The position numbers were made by a program, and so were the translations under genes. A stretch of 64,000 nucleotides of DNA, taken from NCBI RefSeq assembly GCF_009826975.1, contig NZ_WUMO01000002.1:1-64000 (forward strand). Direction: 5' to 3'. Shown one piece after another: positions 27,719-35,844 of the stretch. Numbering within the stretch: position 1 is the first letter of the stretch; each line of letters begins with the position of its first letter. Below the pieces are notes generated by a model, which worked only from the letters and a program-made list of their open reading frames with translations, made no database searches and was not told the DNA's origin. This stretch comes from Flavobacterium sp. HBTb2-11-1 (lineage in GTDB: Bacteria > Bacteroidota > Bacteroidia > Flavobacteriales > Flavobacteriaceae).

Positions 27719-28396
27719 ATGAAAATTACATACTACGGACACGCTTCATTAGGAATTGAAGTAGGAGGAAAATACATTATTGTGGATCCATTTATTACCG
27801 GAAACCCGCAAGCAGCATCAATCAATCTTAGTATCATAAAAGCCGATTATATTTTACTGACGCATGCACACCCTGATCACGTTCTAGATGTTGAGGCTAT
27901 TGCAAAAAATACCAACGCAGTAATTGTTTCTAATGCTGAAATTGCAAGCTACTATGCCAAAAAAGGATTCAATTCACATCCAATGAATCATGGCGGAAGC
28001 TGGAAATTTGATTTCGGAAAAGTAAAATATGTAAACGCAATTCACTCAAGCAGTTTTCCTGACGGGTCTTACGGAGGAAATCCTGGAGGTTTTGTTATTG
28101 AAGGCGAACATAAAAATATCTACATTGCTGGGGATACTGCCTTGACATACGATATGAAACTGATTCCGCTTCGCACAAAACTGGATTTAGCGATTCTTCC
28201 AATCGGAGACAATTTTACAATGGATATTGAAGATGCTATTATTGCATCAGATTTTGTAGAATGCGATAAAGTTTTAGGATATCACTATGACACTTTTGGT
28301 TATATTGAAATCAATGATGAAGAAGCAATCCGTAAATTCTTTGATAAAGGAAAAGATTTAATGCTTCTGCCAATCGGAGATTCTATTGAATTATAA
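27719..28396 (+). CDS. UPF0173 metal-dependent hydrolase
   Basis: A 225-residue metallo-beta-lactamase-fold protein. Metal ligands are in LLTHAHPDHVLDVEAI, with later histidines in VNAIHSSSFPDGSYGGNPGG and LGYHYDTFGY. UPF0173 members are widespread and their substrate is not established. Its position among men genes hints at a link to quinone or thioester chemistry, by proximity only. The ATG lies 30 nt past menA. Confidence 0.88.
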   Translation: MKITYYGHASLGIEVGGKYIIVDPFITGNPQAASINLSIIKADYILLTHAHPDHVLDVEAIAKNTNAVIVSNAEIASYYAKKGFNSHPMNHGGSWKFDFGKVKYVNAIHSSSFPDGSYGGNPGGFVIEGEHKNIYIAGDTALTYDMKLIPLRTKLDLAILPIGDNFTMDIEDAIIASDFVECDKVLGYHYDTFGYIEINDEEAIRKFFDKGKDLMLLPIGDSIEL

Positions 28397-28409
28397 AATC
28401 ATCCTGAGC

Positions 28410-28520
28410 GGAGTCGAAAGAAGGTGCTAATCCCGCTATACGCATGTCTTTTGTGGTTCCCGATAGCTATCGGGAAACCACAAAAGAATACCGCTACTAT
28501 TGGGGCTTGGGCACTCAATT
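28410..28520. repeat. Dispersed palindromic repeat with GATAGCTATC core
   Basis: A hairpin (28448-28466 with 28467-28486) has a CCCGATAGCTATCGGG core and CTTTTGTGG/CCACAAAAG outer arms. It is flanked by words ending CGCTATACGC and CCGCTACTATTGG. It starts with a GAGCGGAGTCGAAAG word. The window edge at 1-40 looks like part of the same repeat. Such repeats are common in flavobacterial intergenic DNA. Confidence 0.75.
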
Positions 28521-28593
28521 CCATTAGAAAGTTATTTGGCATAATCTATGCTAATTGAATTAAAGTTTTTTAAAATAAAAATCATTTTAATCT

Positions 28594-29832
28594 GTGAAAT
28601 CTGTGGCAATTAAAGCATCATCACAAAATACAACTTTCAGAAAAAACATTTTATTACTATTTATCGCAATCTTCTGTAACGCGTTCGCACAAAAAGACGG
28701 TTATTGGGATAAAGAACGTGCTACAACCAAAGAAATTATGGTTCCGGCACGCGATAGGATTTCTATACCAACAGAAGATTTGCCTGTTGGAACTACAGAA
28801 ATTGTCTATAGAATTACCCTTTTAGATAAAAATCAAGAAATGGCCAATAGCTTGGTCTCTTTACTAAAAGCAATTCCAGATCCAACAGGCGTTAGTCAAG
28901 GTTCTGCAGGTGCTGTTTTCTTGATGTCAAAAATTTCAGGTGACGATGAATGCACCTATTCGATTTTTACCTCTAATGAAAATGCAAAAAAGTATGTTGC
29001 AGATGGTAAAATTGATAAAGCTTGTTATTCTCAGGCAGAACCTGTAAGTAAAGACGCTAAACGATTGTCAGTCAATAAATCATCTTGTTTAAAAGAAAAC
29101 ATCAGCACAATTTGGTTTGGTTTTGAAAGCAAAAATTGGCTATTAAGTCAAAAAGTAGTTTTGGAAGTAGTGCCTTGGGTAGATACAAAACTAAACCGTG
29201 GTTGGAATCAGGACAATAAAAACGAAATTATAAGTTTGTGCAAAACATCTACAATGGCACAGAAAATGGCCAATTCTGATGATTTTTGTGTTTGTATTCT
29301 CAATAAAATCATGAAACAATATCGTTATGATGAGTTTCAGAAATTATTGGCTGTGGAAAAAACTAAAGTCTATAAAGATTTTGGAAACAGCTGTTACAAA
29401 GATGCTGATATTTCTAAAAATGTATTCAACGATTTAAGAACACAAGTCGCGTCTTTAATAAAAGCTCAAAAATACAACGAAGCAATTCCGAAATTAAATA
29501 CAATTGTAAACGAAGGCAAAGCAACTGCTGTAGATTATAGTTCGCTAGGCTATTGCTACATTTTGACCAAACAATATGCAAAAGCATTAAAAGTGCTTCA
29601 AGAAGGAGAAAAGCTGGATGATACGGAATTATTGGTCAAATTAAATTTAGCGCATACTTATTTGGTAAGCGATGACTTCAGTGCCGCCAAAGCGATTTAC
29701 AAAAAATATCAGACTCAAAACGTAACGGATAGTTTAAGTTGGATTGCAAAAACAAAACTTGATTTTCAAGCATTTGAAAAAGCTGGTTTACCATCAAAAG
29801 ATTTTGAAAAAATCTTAAAATTATATAACTAA
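28594..29832 (+). CDS. Secreted TPR-containing protein
   Basis: A 412-residue protein. After an N-terminal extension, a signal peptide (NILLLFIAIFCNAFAQ) leads into a domain of about 220 residues of unknown type. Then TPR-like repeats near 290-390 include NEAIPKLNTIVNEGKATAVD and AKALKVLQEGEKLDDTELL. TPRs mediate protein contacts. No ATG exists before the signal; the start is GTG at 28594 or 28603, both within an intergenic repeat-like sequence (AATCTGTGAAATCTGTGGC), so the N-terminus is uncertain. It lies between the UPF0173 gene and menC. Confidence 0.75.
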   Translation: MKSVAIKASSQNTTFRKNILLLFIAIFCNAFAQKDGYWDKERATTKEIMVPARDRISIPTEDLPVGTTEIVYRITLLDKNQEMANSLVSLLKAIPDPTGVSQGSAGAVFLMSKISGDDECTYSIFTSNENAKKYVADGKIDKACYSQAEPVSKDAKRLSVNKSSCLKENISTIWFGFESKNWLLSQKVVLEVVPWVDTKLNRGWNQDNKNEIISLCKTSTMAQKMANSDDFCVCILNKIMKQYRYDEFQKLLAVEKTKVYKDFGNSCYKDADISKNVFNDLRTQVASLIKAQKYNEAIPKLNTIVNEGKATAVDYSSLGYCYILTKQYAKALKVLQEGEKLDDTELLVKLNLAHTYLVSDDFSAAKAIYKKYQTQNVTDSLSWIAKTKLDFQAFEKAGLPSKDFEKILKLYN

Positions 29833-29903
29833 GTTTCTTTGCTTTGAGTATTTCCTAATGTTTTTTAAACTTAGCATCTCAGTTGCTTAGCATCTTAAAA
29901 AAA

Positions 29904-30944
29904 ATGAAAGCATCTTATCATAAATATCTACTAGAATTTAAACGCCCATCTGGAACTTCCCGGGGTGTTTTGACTGAGAAAGAAACTTGGTTTATAATTC
30001 TAGAAGAAGACGGTAAAAAAGGAATAGGAGAGTGCGGCATACTTCATGGATTAAGCGCAGACGACCGTCCAGATTACGAAGAAAAACTAAAATGGGCTTG
30101 CGATAATATTCATTTAGGTGAAACAGCGCTTTGGAATGCCTTATTAGAATTTCCTTCTATACAATTCGGAATAGAAATGGCTTTTTTATCGCTTAAAAGT
30201 GAAAATCCATATCTTTTATTTCCCTCTAATTTTAGTGATGGTACAAACTCAATTCCCATAAACGGATTGGTTTGGATGGGGGAATCTGAATTTATGAAAC
30301 AGCAGATTGAAGAAAAATTAGCTGATGGTTTTAGCTGTATAAAACTTAAAATTGGAGCTATTGATTTTGATAAAGAATTAGAATTACTCCAATTTATCAG
30401 AAGCCATTTTTCTGCTGAAGAAATAGAAATAAGAGTAGATGCAAATGGCGCTTTTTCTTCAACTGATGCTTTGGATAAACTACATCAATTAAAACAATTT
30501 CAGCTTCATAGTATTGAACAGCCTATCAAAAAAGGTCAAGTCGCAGAAATGGCTGAATTGTGTAAGCATACGCCATTCCCAATCGCTTTAGACGAAGAAT
30601 TAATCGGCGTATTTTCGTTTGAAGAAAAAGAAAAATTGCTTCAGGATATTACTCCGCAATATATCATTTTAAAACCCAGTTTTATTGGCGGTTTTCGCGG
30701 TACCCAAGAGTGGATTACCCTAGCAGAAAAGTACAATATCGGCTGGTGGATTACATCTGCATTAGAAAGCAATATCGGACTGAATGCAATTGCACAATGG
30801 ACATTTACATTAAATTCAAACATGCCACAAGGTTTGGGAACCGGAGCATTGTATACTAATAATATAGATTGTCCACTTGAAGTAAAAAAAGGCCAGCTTT
30901 GGTACAATGCATATAAGAGATGGGAAAAGTTTCTAAGATTCTAA
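29904..30944 (+). CDS. menC: o-Succinylbenzoate synthase
   Basis: A 346-residue enzyme of the enolase superfamily. Catalytic residues lie in DGFSCIKLKIGAIDFDKELE (Lys pair), EIRVDANGAFSSTDALD (Asp) and PIALDEELIGV (Glu). It dehydrates SHCHC to o-succinylbenzoate. A TTG start at 29883 would lie in repeat sequence and is rejected for the ATG at 29904. The product feeds menE, which is not in the window. It ends the menaquinone cluster here. Confidence 0.93.
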   Translation: MKASYHKYLLEFKRPSGTSRGVLTEKETWFIILEEDGKKGIGECGILHGLSADDRPDYEEKLKWACDNIHLGETALWNALLEFPSIQFGIEMAFLSLKSENPYLLFPSNFSDGTNSIPINGLVWMGESEFMKQQIEEKLADGFSCIKLKIGAIDFDKELELLQFIRSHFSAEEIEIRVDANGAFSSTDALDKLHQLKQFQLHSIEQPIKKGQVAEMAELCKHTPFPIALDEELIGVFSFEEKEKLLQDITPQYIILKPSFIGGFRGTQEWITLAEKYNIGWWITSALESNIGLNAIAQWTFTLNSNMPQGLGTGALYTNNIDCPLEVKKGQLWYNAYKRWEKFLRF

Positions 30945-31045
30945 GATTCTGAGTTTCTGAGTTGTTAAGTCTTTAGTTATCTAGTAATTAAATCTTAGCG
31001 TCTTATAAACTTAGTATCTTAGCATCTTAGAAACTCAGCATCTTT
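30938..31045. repeat. Low-complexity intergenic repeat after menC
   Basis: The gap repeats words such as TCTAAGATTCTGAGTTTCTGAG and, inverted, CTTAGCATCTTAGAAACTCAGC. Similar words precede menC (29860-29902) and lie near 11025-11060. They form weak long hairpins between convergent genes. Confidence 0.6.
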
Positions 31046-31050
31046 TTTAG

Positions 31051-31575
31051 TCACTCTTTTCCACCCAACAAACTATCTTGCCAATCTTTCAATTCCTTCC
31101 ATTTTCCCTGATAAGCCATTAATGCTTGTTTTGCCCAAGTGCTCGGATTATGCATAGCATAGTTTTCTCCGCCAGCATCCAAAATAGCTTGTAACTTTTC
31201 TGTCGAAGCTTGCGAAAGGTTTTGCCAAGTTTTTATTCCTGCCTCGATAAATAAAGATTCTATTTTTGGACCAATTCCTTCCACTATTTTCAAGTCATTT
31301 TCCTTTACTTTTTTACCTAAAGCATTTAAGGCTAATGTAGGTTCGAAAGGAATTATTTCAGGAATTACTGTTTTATTTTTCGCGGCAAGTTCAGCTTCTA
31401 ATTTTAAGATTCTTGCATTTAAATTTTTTGTATGCGCTTTGCAAACATCTAAATCAGCTTGAAGAGATGCTGAAAGAGCATTATCATTCTTAAAAGTAAT
31501 TTTTCCTAGTATGTAACCTAAAATCCCGCAGATTACACCTAGTGCTATTGGTATTACAACATAAGGTACATTCAT
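31051..31575 (-). CDS. Membrane-anchored HhH-like domain protein
   Basis: A 174-residue protein. One N-terminal transmembrane helix (VPYVVIPIALGVICGILGYI) and a coiled-coil linker (30-70) lead to a C-terminal domain. That domain reads LKIVEGIGPKIESLFIEAGI and TWQNLSQASTEKLQAILDAG, like a helix-hairpin-helix fold. This fold occurs fused to ribosomal or membrane proteins in Bacteroidota; here it may bind nucleic acid at the membrane. The function is unknown. It converges with menC. Confidence 0.75.
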   Translation of the reverse strand: MNVPYVVIPIALGVICGILGYILGKITFKNDNALSASLQADLDVCKAHTKNLNARILKLEAELAAKNKTVIPEIIPFEPTLALNALGKKVKENDLKIVEGIGPKIESLFIEAGIKTWQNLSQASTEKLQAILDAGGENYAMHNPSTWAKQALMAYQGKWKELKDWQDSLLGGKE

Positions 31576-31835
31576 GATCGTTCTATTTTAGAGTTTAAAC
31601 TATAGTAAGTTTTTAGTTATGCATAAGATTGTTTTTAGACTGATAACTAGTGATTTTACGAGGAATGAATTCTATCAAAATTACTCAAAATAATAATTGC
31701 AAAATGTTAACAATCAGTTATTTTGATTCTTTTTGCTTTTGAATAAAAAGAATGAATTAACATATTTTTCATTTTTTATAAGTTCAAGGGCTTGATTAAA
31801 ATGAGTAACTTGCATAAAAATAATCTAGATTTAAA

Positions 31836-32309
31836 ATGGTCGAAATAGAAAGAAAGTTTCTTGTAAAATCTGATGTTTATAAGAATCAAGCTTTTACTCA
31901 GAATAAAATTGCTCAAGGCTATTTGAGTTCTGCTCCTGAGCGTACGGTTAGGGTTAGAATTAAAGGGCATAAAGGCTATATAACTATCAAAGGAATAAGC
32001 CATAGTGGCGGTATGTCTCGCTTTGAGTGGGAAAATGAAATTCCGCTTGATGAAGCTCAGGAATTATTAAAATTATGCGAAAAGGGGAAAATTGAAAAAA
32101 CGCGCTACGAAATACAATCTGGTGAGCATGTCTATGAAGTTGATGAGTTTTATGGTGAAAATGAAGGCTTAGTAATGGCTGAAATTGAACTAAATTCTGA
32201 GGATGAAGTTTTTGCAAAACCAGAATGGCTTGGAGAAGAAGTTACAAACGACGAAAGATATTACAACGCTTATTTAAGCAAAAATCCTTATAAAGACTGG
32301 CAAAAATAA
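31836..32309 (+). CDS. CYTH domain protein (triphosphate tunnel enzyme)
   Basis: A 157-residue CYTH protein beginning VEIERKFLVKSDVYKNQ, the EXEXK hallmark. Further basic and acidic strands line the tunnel (RTVRVRIKGHKGYITIKG, RFEWENEIPLDEAQELLKL, YEVDEFYGENEGLVMAEIEL). Such enzymes hydrolyse inorganic tripolyphosphate or nucleoside triphosphates. The short single-domain form with no CHAD domain fits a tripolyphosphatase. The stop lies directly before the ypdA start, so they are probably one operon. Confidence 0.9.
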   Translation: MVEIERKFLVKSDVYKNQAFTQNKIAQGYLSSAPERTVRVRIKGHKGYITIKGISHSGGMSRFEWENEIPLDEAQELLKLCEKGKIEKTRYEIQSGEHVYEVDEFYGENEGLVMAEIELNSEDEVFAKPEWLGEEVTNDERYYNAYLSKNPYKDWQK

Positions 32310-32310
32310 A

Positions 32311-33279
32311 ATGACAGAATCAATATATGACCTTATTATTGTAGGTGGCGGACCAATTGGTCTTGCTTGTGCAATTGAAGCTGAAAAGAAAAATTTAAAA
32401 TATGTAATTATAGAAAAAGGGGCAATAGTGAATAGCATTTTCAACTATCCGCTATATATGACTTTTTTCTCTACCGCAGAAAGATTAGAAATTGGAGAAA
32501 TTCCGTTTAACTGTTTGGCGCCAAAACCAGGACGTCAAGAGGCTTTAGAATATTATCGAAATATTCATCGTTACTTTAAATTCAATATTAACTTATTTGA
32601 AAAAGTAACAGATGTACAGAAGAATCAAGGGATTTTCAAAATTGCAACCGACAAGCAGAATTATGAATCTAAAAATGTCATAATTGCAACTGGTTTTTAT
32701 GACATTCCGATTGAAATGAATGTTTTAGGCGAAAATCTTCCCAAAGTCCGCCATTATTATAAAGAAGCGCACGAATATGCTTTTAGAAAAGTTTTAGTCG
32801 TTGGAGCTAATAATTCGTCTGTAGATGCCGCGCTGGAATGCTGGAGAAAAGGAGCAGAGGTTACAATGGTAATTCGTAAAAACGAAATTAATAACCGTGT
32901 GAAATATTGGGTAAAACCTGATATCGAAAATCGAATTGCCGAAGGAAGCATTAAAGCTTATTTTGAATCTAATATTACCGAAATCCGTGAAAATGAAGTA
33001 GAAATTCAAACACCAAACGGAAAAGTTACAATTGAAAATGATTTTGTTTTGGCGCTAACGGGCTACAAACCGGATTTGAATTTTCTTGAAAAAATCGGAA
33101 TTCAGCTTTCTAATGACGAACTGAAAATCCCTGTTTATAATCCAGAAACGATGGAAACTAATGTAGAAGGTTTATTTCTTGCCGGAGTAGTTTGTGGCGG
33201 AATGCAGACTCATAAATGGTTTATAGAAAACTCGCGAGTTCATGCTAATATGATTGTAGATTTTATAAGCTCAAAGTAA
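32311..33279 (+). CDS. ypdA: YpdA-type bacillithiol disulfide reductase
   Basis: A 322-residue flavoprotein of the thioredoxin reductase-like group. The FAD-binding loop GGGPIG is at 12-17 and a second nucleotide motif VVGANNSSVDAALECW lies near 167. It has no CxxC redox pair, which separates YpdA from thioredoxin reductase. YpdA reduces oxidised bacillithiol with NADPH, so its presence suggests that the organism makes bacillithiol. The gene begins 2 nt after the CYTH stop. Confidence 0.92.
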   Translation: MTESIYDLIIVGGGPIGLACAIEAEKKNLKYVIIEKGAIVNSIFNYPLYMTFFSTAERLEIGEIPFNCLAPKPGRQEALEYYRNIHRYFKFNINLFEKVTDVQKNQGIFKIATDKQNYESKNVIIATGFYDIPIEMNVLGENLPKVRHYYKEAHEYAFRKVLVVGANNSSVDAALECWRKGAEVTMVIRKNEINNRVKYWVKPDIENRIAEGSIKAYFESNITEIRENEVEIQTPNGKVTIENDFVLALTGYKPDLNFLEKIGIQLSNDELKIPVYNPETMETNVEGLFLAGVVCGGMQTHKWFIENSRVHANMIVDFISSK

Positions 33280-33283
33280 AAAG

Positions 33284-33375
33284 TTTGCCACGAATTGCAC
33301 GAATTTGCACAAATTTTATAAGTTTAGTTTTTACTTTATAAAAAAGAAATTAGCGTAAATTCAATTCGTGGCAAA
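33284..33375. repeat. Inverted repeat flanking the ypdA-selO gap
   Basis: TTTGCCACGAATT (33284-33296) is perfectly inverted at 33363-33375. It spans the gap between convergent genes and may act as a stem or terminator-like structure in both directions. Confidence 0.7.
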
Positions 33376-33382
33376 AAAACTT

Positions 33383-34951
33383 TTAAGAACTACAAGACAA
33401 CATAGAACAGCCCACCTTAGTTCTAGCCCAATCTGGACGTTTTGCAAACCATGTTTCAGATTCAGGTTGTTCGTCATACGGATTTTTCAAAAGCTGAAAC
33501 AATTCATCAACCAAAGAATAATCCTCTTTATCTGCAGCATCAATTGCTAATTGTGCCATATAATTTCGCAGTACATATTTTGGATTAATCTGGTTCATTT
33601 TTTCTGAACGTTCATCATCCGAAAGTTCTTCTGCATTTAATCTTTTCAGATATACAGTAAACCATTTTTGCCAAGCATCTAGAATATTTTCTTTTATTTC
33701 TTCTGGAATATAAAAAGCATATTCTATTTTTTCGAAGGCTTGTTCTACAGAATCGTCTTTTTTAATCTTACTAAGATTTCTAAAAAAGATAGTCATATCA
33801 GTTTCTGATAACTGCAAAATTTCTTCAAAACCTTTAATGATTTTATCATCAGCTTCACTCGAAGTGAATATTCCTAGTTTGCTCAAAAACATTATTTTAT
33901 AGTCATTTTCAAAATCAGTTATAAATGTGTCTAGGATTTTTTCTAAGGGTGCAGCTTCATTAATTAATGGATAAAGAGCATTTGCCAATTGAAACAAATT
34001 CCATTGAGCAACATGAGGCTGATTTCCGAAACGATATCTTCTGTTTTGACTGTCTGTCGTGTTTGGTGTCCAGTTGGGATCATAATTCTCCAACCAGCCG
34101 TATGGACCGTAATCGATCGTAATTCCGTGAATCGACATATTATCAGTATTCATTACACCATGAACAAATCCTACACGTTGCCAATGTACAATCATTTCAC
34201 GTGTTGTGTCCGCAACTTTTTGAAAAAACTTTAAGTACTGTTCTTTTGGTTCTCCAGTAATTTCTGGGAAATAATGCTTAATCGTAAATTCTACAAATTG
34301 TTTCAGATTTTTCAACTCATTTCTAGCTGTCAGCATTTCGTAGCTTCCAAAACGAATAAAAGAAGGAGCCACGCGGCAAACCACAGCACCTTTTTCATAA
34401 GCTGGATTTCCATTATATAAAATATCCCTTAAAACCTGATCTCCAGTAAGTGCAAGCGACAGCGATCGGGTAGTGGGAACTCCTAAATAGTGCATTGCCT
34501 CAGCGCATAAATATTCTCTAATAGAAGAACGCAAAACAGCTAAGCCATCTGCACTTCGTGAATAAGGAGTTTTTCCAGCACCTTTTAATTGCAACGTATA
34601 GAACTGATTGTTGTTTTCGACTTCTGTTAGATTGATTGCGCGGCCATCTCCCAATTGTCCAGCCCAGTTTCCAAACTGATGTCCCGCATAACACATTGCA
34701 TACGGCCTAGTTTCTGGAAGAATCTCTTTTCCAGAAAAAACATTTAAAAACTCTTCTGATTGAATTTCGTCTTTAGAAATGCCAACCAACTCAGCTACTT
34801 CCTCAGAAGCATGAATCAATTTTGGATTTGAAGGCTGTTTCGGATTTACGTACGAAAACAACGTGTTTTTGACCTGACGAACTTCATTTGTCAAGTCAGG
34901 ATCTGCTGGTAATTCGGCACTAAATCGATTATTTATTTTTAGATTTTTCAT
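33383..34951 (-). CDS. selO: SelO protein AMPylase (YdiU family)
   Basis: A 522-residue pseudokinase-fold protein that transfers AMP from ATP to protein hydroxyls. The SelO family signature is clear: CYAGHQFGNWAGQLGDGRAI, QLKGAGKTPYSRSADGLAVL and HGVMNTDNMSIHG. The C-terminus ends CSMLSCSS, where human SelO has selenocysteine in the same place. AMPylation of redox proteins is reported for the family. Neighbouring msrA and ypdA fit a redox theme (inference). Confidence 0.94.
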   Translation of the reverse strand: MKNLKINNRFSAELPADPDLTNEVRQVKNTLFSYVNPKQPSNPKLIHASEEVAELVGISKDEIQSEEFLNVFSGKEILPETRPYAMCYAGHQFGNWAGQLGDGRAINLTEVENNNQFYTLQLKGAGKTPYSRSADGLAVLRSSIREYLCAEAMHYLGVPTTRSLSLALTGDQVLRDILYNGNPAYEKGAVVCRVAPSFIRFGSYEMLTARNELKNLKQFVEFTIKHYFPEITGEPKEQYLKFFQKVADTTREMIVHWQRVGFVHGVMNTDNMSIHGITIDYGPYGWLENYDPNWTPNTTDSQNRRYRFGNQPHVAQWNLFQLANALYPLINEAAPLEKILDTFITDFENDYKIMFLSKLGIFTSSEADDKIIKGFEEILQLSETDMTIFFRNLSKIKKDDSVEQAFEKIEYAFYIPEEIKENILDAWQKWFTVYLKRLNAEELSDDERSEKMNQINPKYVLRNYMAQLAIDAADKEDYSLVDELFQLLKNPYDEQPESETWFAKRPDWARTKVGCSMLSCSS

Positions 34952-35014
34952 TTTGTTTTCTTTCTATATGCCACAGATTACAAAGATCAAAAAGATTTTC
35001 TGTGTTATCTATTT

Positions 35015-35092
35015 GCCAAGAATTGCACAAATTTTCACGAATGTTTTTTCAACTAAATCTAAAAATTAGTGGAAATTTGTGCAATTCTTGGC
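35015..35092. repeat. 20-bp inverted repeat between selO and msrA
   Basis: GCCAAGAATTGCACAAATTT (35015-35034) is perfectly inverted at 35073-35092, leaving a 38-nt loop. Words overlap those in the 33284-33375 repeat (GAATTGCAC, AATTTGCAC). Confidence 0.8.
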
Positions 35093-35126
35093 TAACAAAA
35101 AAATTTAATCCGTGACAAACTTAAAA

Positions 35127-35660
35127 TTAGCCAATTAGCATATCAGCGTACATTTTTTTAAGTTTTTGGATTTTTGGATCGATTACAACTTGGCAATATC
35201 CTGCTTCTGAATTTTCATTATAATAGTTTTGATGATAGTCTTCGGCTTCGTAAAAAACTTCAAAAGGTTTTAATTGCGTTACAATCGGATCAGGATAGGC
35301 TGGTTGCACTTCTTCAAATACTTTTTCAGCAATTTCTTTCTGTTCATCATCGTGATATAAAATTATGGAACGATATTGTGTTCCGCTATCGCCTCCTTGG
35401 CGATTTAAAGTTGTTGGATCATGACTTGTCATGAAAATGAAAATTAAGTCATGATATGAAATTATGTCAGGGTTGAAAGTCACTTGAATCACTTCGGCGT
35501 GTCCAGTTCTTCCTGTACATACTTCACGATAAGCAGGATTCTTTATAAATCCGTCTGAATAACCCGATTTTATTGATTCTACACCTTTTAATCGCTGGAT
35601 TACAGCTTCTATACACCAAAAACATCCGCCACCAAAGGTAGCTACTGATAAATTTCCCAT
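35127..35660 (-). CDS. msrA: Peptide methionine sulfoxide reductase MsrA
   Basis: A 177-residue enzyme with the active-site motif GGGCFWCIEAV (nucleophile C13, C16 beside it). It reduces S-methionine sulfoxide in proteins. Family motifs YRSIILYHDDEQKEIAEKV and YFEAEDYHQ-type AEDYHQNY are present. There is no signal peptide, so it is cytosolic. A resolving cysteine is probably near the C-terminus (GYCQVVIDP). It lies upstream of selO on the same strand, about 175 nt away and across a repeat. Confidence 0.96.
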   Translation of the reverse strand: MGNLSVATFGGGCFWCIEAVIQRLKGVESIKSGYSDGFIKNPAYREVCTGRTGHAEVIQVTFNPDIISYHDLIFIFMTSHDPTTLNRQGGDSGTQYRSIILYHDDEQKEIAEKVFEEVQPAYPDPIVTQLKPFEVFYEAEDYHQNYYNENSEAGYCQVVIDPKIQKLKKMYADMLIG

Positions 35661-35789
35661 AAATAATACTTTCTTTAAAGTTTAATGCCTATTAATTCGA
35701 TAGGATATTATGATAATTTATTAAAAAAAAGTTGTTTTAACTAAAAATACTAAACGGTAACATAGTGTTTGAAGTTTACTATTGATAAA

Positions 35790-35821
35790 TTCGCAATTTT
35801 ATAAAAAACTATATATATTTG
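35790..35821 (+). promoter_or_regulatory. Flavobacterial promoter of the PLP enzyme gene
   Basis: TTCG (35790-35793), a 20-nt spacer and TATATTTG (35814-35821) form a good promoter. A start upstream of it at 35782 would be untranscribed, which supports the ATG at 35845. Confidence 0.6.
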
Positions 35822-35844
35822 CAGTCAAACACAAGGCACAACTA

